From an uncultured Porphyromonadaceae bacterium (GTDB lineage: Bacteria; Bacteroidota; Bacteroidia; Bacteroidales; Muribaculaceae): a stretch of 11,389 nucleotides of DNA. Shown here in pieces: positions 1 to 6,067 of this stretch. The notes below the pieces were generated by a model. It saw nothing but the letters and a program-made list of their open reading frames with translations, was not told the origin of the DNA and did no database searches. Within the stretch, counting starts at the first letter, position 1. Each line of letters opens with the position of its first letter. The stretch covers positions 1 to 11,389 of the forward strand of contig CAMWKC010000048.1 of NCBI GenBank assembly GCA_947174735.1, read 5' to 3'. Both the position numbers and the translations under genes were made by a program.

Positions 1-956
1 GGGGTAGCAGAGTCTGTCTGTAAGCCGAGAGTATTAATCTGTGCGACAGACTTACCGGCCTCTCTGTAGCAGTGATTGATGATACGGGTGGCTTCCTGTT
101 CGAGTTTCGGGTCGCCGGTGTGTAGATGAAGGATAAGAAGCGGTAAGACCAGCTGTGTCTTGGCAATTCGGGGATTATGGCGCGATTGAGCAATTGCTTC
201 GGCTAAGAAATCACCAATCCATGTGGGAACTGTGATGATTTTTCTGCGTCCTAATTCAAGTATTACGGAAGCTAATTCCATAAGCTGCGATTTGTCGGCA
301 GCAGCTTCCATCATATCAATGGCAATGTCAGTATACTCAATCAGCAGTTCGCGCTCTGCGATGTCGCGGTAGTGGCTGTACAGGTTAATTAGGGCGACTA
401 ACTCTGACGGTGTATAGCTTTTAGTAAGGTCCGGTAAAATTCTGTTGCTGCTTACTTCAAGCGGCTTTGAGAGAAGAAACGACAGGTTATCCAACTCATT
501 GCGGTAGGTCATAACGCAATAGTCGATTTTCAACTGTTCGCTTTTGTTGGCTGCTTTGCGTTGCTTGAGTTCGCGGACTATCCGGCCTTCATAGTAATAT
601 GTGAGATGTTCGCGCCCGGCTTTGGCTCTTGACTGATGACGAAGCGGCCAACGGCGGTAGAGGCTGTGCAGTTCTCCGACGGTCAGAGCAGTTAAATCCT
701 TTCTGACCAATTCGCCTTCCGGCATGTCGTAAAGATTTTCGGCCGACTGTATGCGGTGTCTTGAAATCAGTTCGCCGACAACCTTCCTAAGTCTGGTTAT
801 ACACTTCTTCGACAGCGAAATGTGTTCGCGGTCCAGAACCGTCGAGGCGTAGTCGCCTACTTCGGAGAAAATCTGACCAAGCGTCAGCAGATCTTCGGTA
901 GGAGAAGATGCCGAGACCGGATAGTTCATAATTCTGGACGGAAGAGTGCAAATCAT
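1..956 (-). CDS. Unrecognised protein downstream of upxY, partial (C-terminus beyond the left edge)
   Basis: An open frame of 318 codons starts at 956 and is still open at position 1, so the gene is truncated by the window. Its ATG overlaps the upxY stop as ATGA (953-956), which suggests translational coupling; a second in-frame ATG lies at 929. The product is soluble-looking, rich in charged residues and probably mostly helical, with no signal peptide or membrane segment. A basic, aromatic stretch near residues 95-130 (RRWPL, then GREHLTYYYEGR) is its most distinctive part and is followed by a Leu/Glu-rich region resembling a helical repeat. I do not recognise the family. It is longer than UpxZ (about 160 aa), the usual partner after UpxY in Bacteroides capsule loci, and does not resemble it. 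Its position in a UpxY operon suggests a regulatory or surface-polysaccharide-linked role, which is an inference. Confidence 0.8.
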   Translation of the reverse strand, partial: MICTLPSRIMNYPVSASSPTEDLLTLGQIFSEVGDYASTVLDREHISLSKKCITRLRKVVGELISRHRIQSAENLYDMPEGELVRKDLTALTVGELHSLYRRWPLRHQSRAKAGREHLTYYYEGRIVRELKQRKAANKSEQLKIDYCVMTYRNELDNLSFLLSKPLEVSSNRILPDLTKSYTPSELVALINLYSHYRDIAERELLIEYTDIAIDMMEAAADKSQLMELASVILELGRRKIITVPTWIGDFLAEAIAQSRHNPRIAKTQLVLPLLILHLHTGDPKLEQEATRIINHCYREAGKSVAQINTLGLQTDSAT

Positions 957-1966
957 AAAGAGCTTTCAGGGGAGAGATAATAGTCGTATTCCGTTCTCAC
1001 CATCTGCTGTGCTTTTGATGAGGGTTCGAGTTGTTTCAATTTCTCGTAATCGGATAAGAGACTATCTTTATCTTTTGTGATGACAGAGAGTATGAGATTA
1101 TTCACGCTCTTCGTCCATTCGTTAGTTACCGAATCTTTGACACGCTCATATTTTGCGAGAGCTTTGGCTGCTTCAGGTATATTACCGATAATGTGATTAG
1201 CAGCATAGAGAAGCACTTGAAGCCGTGCATCGAGTTTACGGTTATTGAGTTTGGCCACTTCCATACGTCCGCAAAACACTGACAGTTTTGCGGCAAGCGG
1301 TGTAGGCAGTGCTTCGTCTTTGTCGAAATATCTTAAGGCATTAAGCAGATGAGGGACAAAGGCGTCTATCTGGTCGTTAGCCCGGGTAGAGTGACTTGAA
1401 AATTCGAGTACGCGGACGTCGGTAGCTTTTACATCGAAAGCGATTGTTCCTACCTTATTATATACGTTAAGTACGATATTGCCGGTCTTGCTCTTTGCCT
1501 TCGGCATAAATGTACCGACAAGTCCGGGGAAGTCTCCTTTCACAACCTCAACCAGATCACCGTCTTCGAGGTCAATTTCATCAAGCGGAAAATATGGAAG
1601 GCAGTTTTTATAGGTTCTGGCGATATTTTTGAAGTTAACCATCTGTCGGTCATCAATTATCGCGTACCGTTCCGCACTACCGTGATCAATGAGGAAGGAG
1701 AAGCCGTTAGGTTGTGCACACAGGCGCTTTACCTCGGCGAAGGTACCTTTAACAAAAACATAGTGGAAGGTAAGGCTAATTGTCCGGAACTTTATCTCCC
1801 CCTGTTTTTCTTCTCTGACAACGTAAGTCGGTGCAAAAAGCTCAAGTGCGGTATTATTCCATGAATTAAACCGCTCAACCTCTTTCTGAGCAAGATTTTT
1901 GATTGTACCGCCTATATAGTTCAGCACATACCATGCAGGCTTATCCGGACGTGAATCAGGCGCCAT
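953..1966 (-). CDS. UpxY-family (NusG-like) transcription antiterminator with C-terminal extension
   Basis: NusG paralogs of the UpxY type ride on RNA polymerase and allow read-through of long surface-polysaccharide operons whose promoter they share. The N-terminal NGN domain begins at residues 12-15 (WYVL) and includes the typical YVFV strand at 69-72; a KOW motif follows at about 134-165, with EDGDLVEVVKGDFPGLVGTF-like spacing. UpxY proteins are usually about 170-190 aa, whereas this one has 337 aa: residues 190-337 form an extra, apparently helical domain I do not recognise. It is first in a minus-strand operon, coupled by ATGA to the next gene. A leader of about 120 bp separates it from a candidate invertible promoter (2086-2307). 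No good minus-strand promoter is visible nearer, so expression probably depends on inversion of that segment. The family call is firm; the operon controlled is outside the window. Confidence 0.85.
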   Translation of the reverse strand: MAPDSRPDKPAWYVLNYIGGTIKNLAQKEVERFNSWNNTALELFAPTYVVREEKQGEIKFRTISLTFHYVFVKGTFAEVKRLCAQPNGFSFLIDHGSAERYAIIDDRQMVNFKNIARTYKNCLPYFPLDEIDLEDGDLVEVVKGDFPGLVGTFMPKAKSKTGNIVLNVYNKVGTIAFDVKATDVRVLEFSSHSTRANDQIDAFVPHLLNALRYFDKDEALPTPLAAKLSVFCGRMEVAKLNNRKLDARLQVLLYAANHIIGNIPEAAKALAKYERVKDSVTNEWTKSVNNLILSVITKDKDSLLSDYEKLKQLEPSSKAQQMVRTEYDYYLSPESSL

Positions 1967-2085
1967 AGGGAAAGTAAAGTATGTGCTTTTACTTAGCTTG
2001 GCACAAATGCATACTACTAGAAATCAGTAGTTTAAATTAGCATTCTCGCCAAACTTCCGAAAAGTCGTCTACAAATCTTCAACGA
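1967..2085 (-). promoter_or_regulatory. upxY untranslated leader
   Basis: This non-coding stretch lies between the upxY start and the invertible segment. It holds two small hairpins: ACTACT/AGTAGT (2012-2030) and AGTCGT/ACGACT (2063-2087). In Bacteroides UPS loci the leader before upxY is needed for antitermination by the cognate UpxY. Whether these hairpins serve that purpose here is an inference. I see no perfect TAnnTTTG element reading toward upxY in it. Confidence 0.45.
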
Positions 2086-2112
2086 CTAATCACACTCTTT
2101 TTCTAAGAGATT
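2086..2112 (+). repeat. Left inverted repeat of the invertible segment
   Basis: Compared with the reverse complement of 2281-2307 it matches at 23 of 27 positions, including an uninterrupted 12-bp core TTTCTAAGAGAT. The similarity stops abruptly at both ends. Confidence 0.7.
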
Positions 2113-2234
2113 GTGACGATTACTAAGTATTTTATACTTAGTAGTTTAGTTATACATCATTCTTAGATTTTATAAACATTACAGTAAAAAATACGAATCT
2201 TTGAATAAAAAGTAAGTTAAAAACGCACCGATAA

Positions 2235-2266
2235 TTTGGTGTTTATTATAATATTTAGTAATTTTG
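2235..2266 (+). promoter_or_regulatory. Promoter inside the invertible segment, pointing away from upxY
   Basis: The -33 element TTTG (2235-2238) and a perfect Bacteroidetes -7 element TAATTTTG (2259-2266) are separated by 20 bp. The direction is rightward, away from upxY, so upxY would be OFF in this configuration. Confidence 0.65.
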
Positions 2267-2280
2267 CTTAATAATATAAG

Positions 2281-2307
2281 TATCTCTTAGAAAGAGATTG
2301 TGATAAG
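2281..2307 (-). repeat. Right inverted repeat of the invertible segment
   Basis: This is the partner of 2086-2112 in opposite orientation. It starts 15 bp after the -7 element of the enclosed promoter, so a transcript from that promoter would cross it in the present orientation. Confidence 0.7.
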
Positions 2308-2310
2308 AAC

Positions 2311-2359
2311 TAAACATTGAGGTATCAAATCTGGAGCAGATTTGATACCTCAATGTTTA
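2311..2359. terminator. Strong hairpin just outside the invertible segment
   Basis: A perfect 22-bp stem (2311-2332 with 2338-2359) closes on a GGAGC loop. It begins 4 bp after the right inverted repeat, directly in the path of the outward-facing promoter. There is no long T-run, which is common for Bacteroidetes terminators. No gene upstream on either strand needs a terminator here, so its likely job is to stop transcription in the OFF orientation and shield abiE. Confidence 0.6.
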
Positions 2360-2379
2360 TGTAAAAAATAATCTAAAGA

Positions 2380-2475
2380 TCTGTGTTAGCTCTGTGTTTC
2401 AGTTCTTATGGCAATTCTGTGTTCCCATGCAGCGACGTTCCCGGTGAACAAGCAATCTTTCCCACATGGTTCTCT
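2380..2475 (+). repeat. Degenerate solo copy of the GxxExxY-flanking repeat
   Basis: It shares TCTGTGTTTCAGTTC (2391-2405) and a downstream ACGTTCCCGG block with the two repeats that flank the GxxExxY gene (5881-5974 and 6485-6580). The middle part has diverged and the end (TTTCCCACATGGTTC) is only similar. It is not associated with a GxxExxY gene. Confidence 0.55.
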
Positions 2476-2496
2476 ATCTGCTCAAAACACTGCCTC

Positions 2497-2559
2497 GGTA
2501 GTAAATATTTTCATAGTAAATTACATTTTATGTAATTTACTATGAAAATATTTACTACC
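2497..2559. promoter_or_regulatory. Perfect 63-bp palindrome, candidate AbiEi operator
   Basis: Two 30-bp arms pair perfectly around a TTT centre. The right arm runs into the abiEi -7 element. AbiEi antitoxins of known systems bind inverted repeats in their own promoter and repress the operon. The position of this palindrome over the promoter fits that role, though a structural role of the DNA or RNA cannot be excluded. The left arm lacks a mirrored -7 element (CTCGGTA in place of CAAAGGTA), so this is not a bidirectional promoter. Confidence 0.55.
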
Positions 2560-2563
2560 TTTG
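2556..2563 (+). promoter_or_regulatory. -7 element of the abiE promoter
   Basis: TACCTTTG is a perfect match to TAnnTTTG and overlaps the last 4 bp of the palindrome. No clear TTTG lies at -33. The transcript would start about 2570 and reach the abiEi ATG after about 35 nt. Confidence 0.6.
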
Positions 2564-2604
2564 TAAGATAAGTTTGTTCAAATTATCCTTGAAGCACAGA
2601 CATT

Positions 2605-3237
2605 ATGAAATTAAAAGACGTTGGAAATATTCCATTCAGACTATCGGTGTTGCAATCAGTATTCCCCGACAATACTGCCATAACTGCTAAAGCTAAGCGT
2701 CTGGAGGATGCCGGTGACATCGTACGTCTTAAGCCGGGTTTATATGTGACAAGTCCGACAATAAGCGAAAAGAGGGTGAATGAGTTTCTTATTGCCAATC
2801 ATCTTCATGGTCCCTCGTATGTATCCATGCAAACAGCCTTACGATATTACGGACTAATACCTGAGCACGTCGTTGAGATAATATCACTAACACCGCGACG
2901 AGCAAAGACGTTTTCCAATAAAGTTGGTCGTTTCAGATATGTGCATTGTCCGGATTCATATTTTCCGATAGGTATTACTTCAATAATTGACGAAAGCGTC
3001 TCCTTACTCATAGCCACTCCTGAAAAAGCACTGTGTGATTTGATGTTATATACAGCTAATCTCAACCTACGTTATATTTCGGAAATTAGAACCTATATTA
3101 AGGAAGATCTAAGAATGGAGCAAGAGGATATAATCGGACTTAATACTGAAATCCTTAGAGAATGTGCCTGTGTCGGCAAAAAGAAAACCATGATAAACCA
3201 ATTGATAAAATTTATAGAATATGAGCGGAATGTTTGA
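2605..3237 (+). CDS. abiEi: AbiEi-family antitoxin of a type IV toxin-antitoxin system
   Basis: AbiEi neutralises the AbiEii toxin without direct complex formation and represses the shared promoter through its N-terminal winged helix. Here residues 1-48 look like that wing-helix region, ending in LKPGLYV (42-48). The conserved core follows: YVSMQTALRYYGLIPE (72-87), GRFRYVHC (107-114) and IATPEKALCDL (135-145). At 210 aa it matches short AbiEi proteins. The 3' end overlaps abiEii by 17 bp, so the two are translationally linked. A large palindrome and a -7 element lie just upstream, consistent with autoregulation. Family assignment rests on motifs and on the neighbour; antiphage activity is known for the family and inferred here. 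Confidence 0.85.
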   Translation: MKLKDVGNIPFRLSVLQSVFPDNTAITAKAKRLEDAGDIVRLKPGLYVTSPTISEKRVNEFLIANHLHGPSYVSMQTALRYYGLIPEHVVEIISLTPRRAKTFSNKVGRFRYVHCPDSYFPIGITSIIDESVSLLIATPEKALCDLMLYTANLNLRYISEIRTYIKEDLRMEQEDIIGLNTEILRECACVGKKKTMINQLIKFIEYERNV

Positions 3238-4045
3238 TCAGATGCTATCTCGCTATGACATTTCTACATCGTCGGCATTGAGAAATGCTACATTAGAGGT
3301 AATGCAACAAGTGACGCTGGCGGGACTGCATAGAGGAGGTTTTTTCGAAAAAGCTGCTTTCTATGGAGGTACCTGCCTGCGTATATTCTATGGTCTCGGT
3401 AGATTTAGTGAGGATCTTGACTTCTCATTGCTCAAATCCGACGACAGTTTTAACATCGAAGATTATTTTCCTGCTATAGTGGAGGAATTCAAAACTCTCG
3501 GTAGAGAAGTTATGATAACGAAGAAAGACAAAAGAAACTTTGGTAAAGTTGAGTCTGCATTCCTGAAAGATAATACTCATGTATATAATCTGTCATTCCA
3601 GACTGAGAAGAGTTACAAGATAAAAATAGAGGTTGATACACAGCCTCCCCTCGGTTTCTCAACTGAACAGAAGCTTCTTTTACAGCCATTTTCATTTATG
3701 ACCAGATGTATAACCCTGCCCGGCCTTTTTGCTGGCAAAATGCACGCATTGATCTTTAGAGGCTGGGGAAATCGTGTTAAAGGTCGCGATTGGTATGACT
3801 TCGAGTGGTATATACGCAATGATATGAAGCTTGACTTTAATCATTTCAAAGAAAGAGCAAAAGAATTCAATAATCTTGATCTTACACCGGACACATTTCA
3901 AGAAAAATTGATAAACCGTCTATCTTCAACTGATATTGAATTGGTTAAAAAAGATGTCCTTCCATTTGTCAAGAACCCTCAAGAACTTGAAATATGGAGT
4001 ACGGAATACTTTATTGCTCTTGCCAGAATGATAAAATTTCAATAA
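3221..4045 (+). CDS. abiEii: AbiEii-family nucleotidyltransferase toxin
   Basis: AbiEii/AbiGii toxins belong to the DNA polymerase beta-like nucleotidyltransferases; studied members modify tRNA or otherwise arrest growth, which can abort phage infection. The active-site pattern is visible: GGT at 49-51, then D65-L-D67 in the SEDLDFS segment, a third acidic site around E137/D139 (IEVDTQPP), and the C-terminal pattern K173 with KGRDWYD at 187-193. All key positions look intact, so the toxin is probably functional. The length (274 aa) is normal. The chosen ATG (3221) lies inside the end of abiEi; further ATGs at codons 4 and 8 are possible starts. No other gene shares the operon. Confidence 0.88.
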   Translation: MSGMFDQMLSRYDISTSSALRNATLEVMQQVTLAGLHRGGFFEKAAFYGGTCLRIFYGLGRFSEDLDFSLLKSDDSFNIEDYFPAIVEEFKTLGREVMITKKDKRNFGKVESAFLKDNTHVYNLSFQTEKSYKIKIEVDTQPPLGFSTEQKLLLQPFSFMTRCITLPGLFAGKMHALIFRGWGNRVKGRDWYDFEWYIRNDMKLDFNHFKERAKEFNNLDLTPDTFQEKLINRLSSTDIELVKKDVLPFVKNPQELEIWSTEYFIALARMIKFQ

Positions 4046-4073
4046 AAAGTTTATAAAAAGTTCCTTTATAGAT

Positions 4074-4098
4074 GATATCAGTATTACTCTCTGATATT
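4074..4098 (+). terminator. Weak hairpin after abiEii
   Basis: GATATCAG and CTGATATT form a 7-8 bp stem with a 9-nt loop, followed by GAATAATTTTAT. It is small and AT-rich, so it may only be a weak terminator. Confidence 0.3.
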
Positions 4099-4181
4099 GA
4101 ATAATTTTATCGTATAATTTTAGCCAGTCAATGTGTCAGTTATGTAAATCTGATTCCTATGAAGTTCTGCAAAGGATATAA

Positions 4182-4235
4182 GGCTTTTGAAAGCCGGTAT
4201 CATATATGAAAGATACCATTCATTTTATCCGGCTT
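4182..4235 (+). terminator. Overlapping, mutually exclusive hairpins
   Basis: GGCTTT/AAAGCC (4182-4195) competes with AAGCCGG/CCGGCTT (4191-4197 with 4229-4235), and GGTATC/GATACC (4196-4217) sits within the latter. The whole is bracketed by CTGCAAAG (4167-4174) and CTTTGCAG (4253-4260). It precedes the promoter at 4250, so it is more likely a terminator for read-through from abiE than a leader of the next gene. Confidence 0.3.
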
Positions 4236-4249
4236 AATGAAAAGCGTAC

Positions 4250-4257
4250 TAACTTTG
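4250..4257 (+). promoter_or_regulatory. -7 element of the acyltransferase remnant, possibly serving the symporter
   Basis: TAACTTTG matches the consensus perfectly and lies 17 bp before the remnant's ATG, with no clear -33 TTTG. No perfect -7 element lies between it and the symporter start (4423), so this promoter may now drive the transporter. Confidence 0.5.
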
Positions 4258-4274
4258 CAGAAAATTTCACATTT

Positions 4275-4398
4275 ATGTCTACGGCAAAACGAATAGTTTT
4301 TCTTGATTATCTGCGGGTGATAGCCTGTTTTAATCGGATGCTGTATCATAACGTGGCTTCTCTCGAAGCTTCCCTACAGTAAATATATCATCGGTTAA
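4275..4398 (+). pseudogene. Acyltransferase-3 gene reduced to its two ends by an internal deletion
   Basis: The first frame reads MSTAKRIVFLDYLRVIACF, the typical start of family-3 acyltransferases (membrane O-acyltransferases that decorate surface sugars). After it the similarity stops, and the frame ends at 4382. Another frame that closes at 4398 reads ITWLLSKLPYSKYIIG before the stop, which is the characteristic C-terminus of the same family. The central part of the protein, roughly 300 residues by family length, is therefore missing, and the join near 4325-4345 is out of frame. The intact -7 element upstream supports a formerly active gene. Assignment rests on recalled family consensus rather than an alignment; two matching ends in the right order make chance unlikely. 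Confidence 0.7.
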
Positions 4399-4422
4399 TA
4401 GAATCTACTTTAAAATCTATAT

Positions 4423-5643
4423 ATGAAGAAGTATCAGATTGTGATTTGGCTGCTGGCCCTTGTGATAGGTGTCGGTATAGGCCTGCTCAGGATTGAGTCA
4501 GTTAACTTAATCATGACTTTCATTGCCAATGTGTATACCCGGCTGTTCCGCCTATTGGCAGTCCCTACTATAGTGCTGGCTGTCATCACTACTTTGGCTT
4601 CACTGGGCGGTGGAAAAGAAATGGGAAGAATGTTCCGGACCACACTAACCTATACATTACTTACCACAACCGCTGCCGCTGTTGTAGGACTACTGTATTA
4701 TGTACTTGTGGCACCCGGTAATCTTCCTGCAAGTGTGATAGCGGAAGAAAATCCCGGAGGAGTGGATAAAGTCAGTTTCTCATATTCCGACCATATTTTA
4801 TCAGTCATACCTGATAACATCGTAAAACCATTCCTTGACGGTAATGTTCTGGCGTTGTTACTGATATGTTTTGCAGCGGGCATTGCCATCTCAAAAATGC
4901 CTGATACACAGTCCAAACGGTCGCTGGTTAACGGACTGACCGGTCTGCAGGACTTACTGTTTATGCTCATACGCTGGCTGATTGCTATTTTGCCTATAGG
5001 CATTGTAGCCTTTGCAGCACAATTGGTAGCTGAGGTCAGCGGCGGTATGATGCTTGATTCACTCGGCAAGTATGTATTGGTTATAATAGCCGGCAACTGT
5101 TCTCAGTTCTTCATCATATTACCTATTTTCCTGCTTATTAAAGGTCTTAACCCTATAAAGACCCTGAAAGGAATGGCTCCCGCTGTACTTATGGCTCTTT
5201 TCACGAAAAGTTCGGCTGCAACTCTCCCTGTTACTATGGAAAACTCAGAGAAGCGTCTTGGGGTCAACCCTAAGGTAGCGCGTTTCGTATTGCCTATATG
5301 CACCACTGTCAATATGAACGGCTGTGCAGCCTTTATACTCGTGACCTCACTGTTCGTGATGCAGAATAACGGTATGCCTATCACATGGGTAACTATGCTG
5401 ACATGGATATTCATTTCGGTACTATCTGCGGTAGGTAACGCCGGTGTACCTATGGGCTGTTACTTTCTTACACTGTCACTGATGTCGGGTATAGGCGCCA
5501 ACGTAGGTATCATGGGTATAATACTGCCGATTTATACTATAATCGACATGATTGAAACTGCTGAAAATGTCTGGTCTGACTCATGCGTATGCGCTATAAC
5601 CGACAAAGTAGTTAGTAAAACACAGCTAAATACTATAAAGTAA
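4423..5643 (+). CDS. Dicarboxylate/amino-acid:cation symporter (DAACS family)
   Basis: DAACS proteins (GltP/DctA/SstT type) take up glutamate, aspartate, C4-dicarboxylates or serine/threonine together with Na+ or H+ across the inner membrane. This 406-aa protein has many hydrophobic segments starting with residues 4-22, the re-entrant-loop signature TKSSAATLP (261-269), and TTVNMNGCA (294-302), the NMDGT-like ion- and substrate-binding motif of the family, with N and C in place of D and T. These changes in the binding motif leave the substrate open. The length is typical. It follows a dead acyltransferase and precedes a hairpin (5696-5721), so it appears monocistronic, probably transcribed from 4250-4257. 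Family certain; substrate not assignable. Confidence 0.88.
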   Translation: MKKYQIVIWLLALVIGVGIGLLRIESVNLIMTFIANVYTRLFRLLAVPTIVLAVITTLASLGGGKEMGRMFRTTLTYTLLTTTAAAVVGLLYYVLVAPGNLPASVIAEENPGGVDKVSFSYSDHILSVIPDNIVKPFLDGNVLALLLICFAAGIAISKMPDTQSKRSLVNGLTGLQDLLFMLIRWLIAILPIGIVAFAAQLVAEVSGGMMLDSLGKYVLVIIAGNCSQFFIILPIFLLIKGLNPIKTLKGMAPAVLMALFTKSSAATLPVTMENSEKRLGVNPKVARFVLPICTTVNMNGCAAFILVTSLFVMQNNGMPITWVTMLTWIFISVLSAVGNAGVPMGCYFLTLSLMSGIGANVGIMGIILPIYTIIDMIETAENVWSDSCVCAITDKVVSKTQLNTIK

Positions 5644-5695
5644 CATTCTATATGTTCTGACGATAGGCAATAGAAATTTATAAAACATAATAGCA

Positions 5696-5721
5696 AGCCA
5701 CCGACATCACTGCTGGTGGCT
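5696..5721 (+). terminator. Hairpin after the symporter gene
   Basis: AGCCACC (5696-5702) pairs with GGTGGCT (5715-5721), and AGC/GCT could extend the stem across a bulge. The 3' side is AT-rich (GATTTATATT). The distance from the stop codon (about 50 bp) suits a terminator. Nothing recognisable lies between it and the repeat at 5881. Confidence 0.5.
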
Positions 5722-5880
5722 GCTGATTTATATTAAGTATTTGTTATTGAGGAGAAGAATAACGAAAGTTATCTTGACCCAGGCATTATAGCTATGACTA
5801 CCTGATTTCGGTTGACTGTTTTAAGTTCTAAGCACTGATGAAAGCTGACAGTATATGCCTTGCGAAAGTTGACTTTTTAG
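5722..5880. other. Intergenic stretch without recognisable content
   Basis: No gene, promoter consensus or strong hairpin is visible here. Short recurring GAAAG(T/C)TGAC-like words occur (near 5840-5875), but they are too few and irregular to call a repeat. Confidence 0.5.
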
Positions 5881-5974
5881 TTCTGTGTAGTTCTGTGTTT
5901 CAGTTCCCGTTTTGTTCCCGTGTTCCTCAGGTGAGGTGTTCCCGACGACCGAAGCGAGTATCCCCATGTTGTTC
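5881..5974 (+). repeat. Left inverted repeat of the GxxExxY element
   Basis: It begins with TTCTGTGTAGTTCTGTG, continues with CAGTTCCCG and a CCTCAGGTGAGG micro-hairpin (about 5926-5937), and ends with CCCATGTTGTTC. The order of blocks is the same as in the reverse complement of 6485-6580. Confidence 0.75.
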
Positions 5975-6011
5975 GTCTTAAATAACAGAACTTAAAATTT
6001 CAAATAAAGTA

Positions 6012-6042
6012 TTGTTAGAGTTGAAGAGAATACGTAGCTTTG
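6012..6042 (+). promoter_or_regulatory. Promoter of the GxxExxY gene
   Basis: TTG (6012-6014) and TAGCTTTG (6035-6042), separated by 20 bp, fit the Bacteroidetes consensus. Transcription would start about 18 nt before the ATG, giving a very short leader. Confidence 0.6.
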
Positions 6043-6067
6043 TAGTGTAGTTTAAATTTACAGTGTT

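Larger units (their letters stand above)
2086..2307. promoter_or_regulatory. Candidate invertible (phase-variable) promoter segment
   Basis: Two inverted repeats of 27 bp matching at 23 positions enclose 168 bp of AT-rich DNA. The segment contains a perfect plus-strand promoter near its right end (2235-2266). Inversion would place that promoter's -7 at about 2134-2127 on the minus strand, giving an upxY leader of roughly 150 nt. This layout matches the Mpi-type invertible promoters that drive capsular polysaccharide loci in Bacteroides. The segment also holds a 21-bp palindrome (2122-2142, CTAAGTAT/ATACTTAG core) near the left repeat. No recombinase gene is present in the window. A miniature transposable element is an alternative, because the outer flanks AACGA and AACTA are similar. 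Confidence 0.6.

Noticed and set aside
1682..1864. 60-codon plus-strand frame inside upxY
   Set aside because: It is antisense to a well-supported NusG-like gene and has no family resemblance or promoter.
2086..2307. Simple miniature transposable element
   Set aside because: It remains possible because the flanks AACGA/AACTA are similar, but the enclosed promoter, the size and the place upstream of upxY fit an invertible switch better.
4275..4382. A genuine 35-residue small protein
   Set aside because: Its first half matches the start of acyltransferase-3 proteins and the family's C-terminus follows in another frame, so a deletion remnant explains it better.
4698..5414. Antisense open frames over the symporter gene
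   Set aside because: They lie wholly within a clear transporter gene and have no recognisable motifs.
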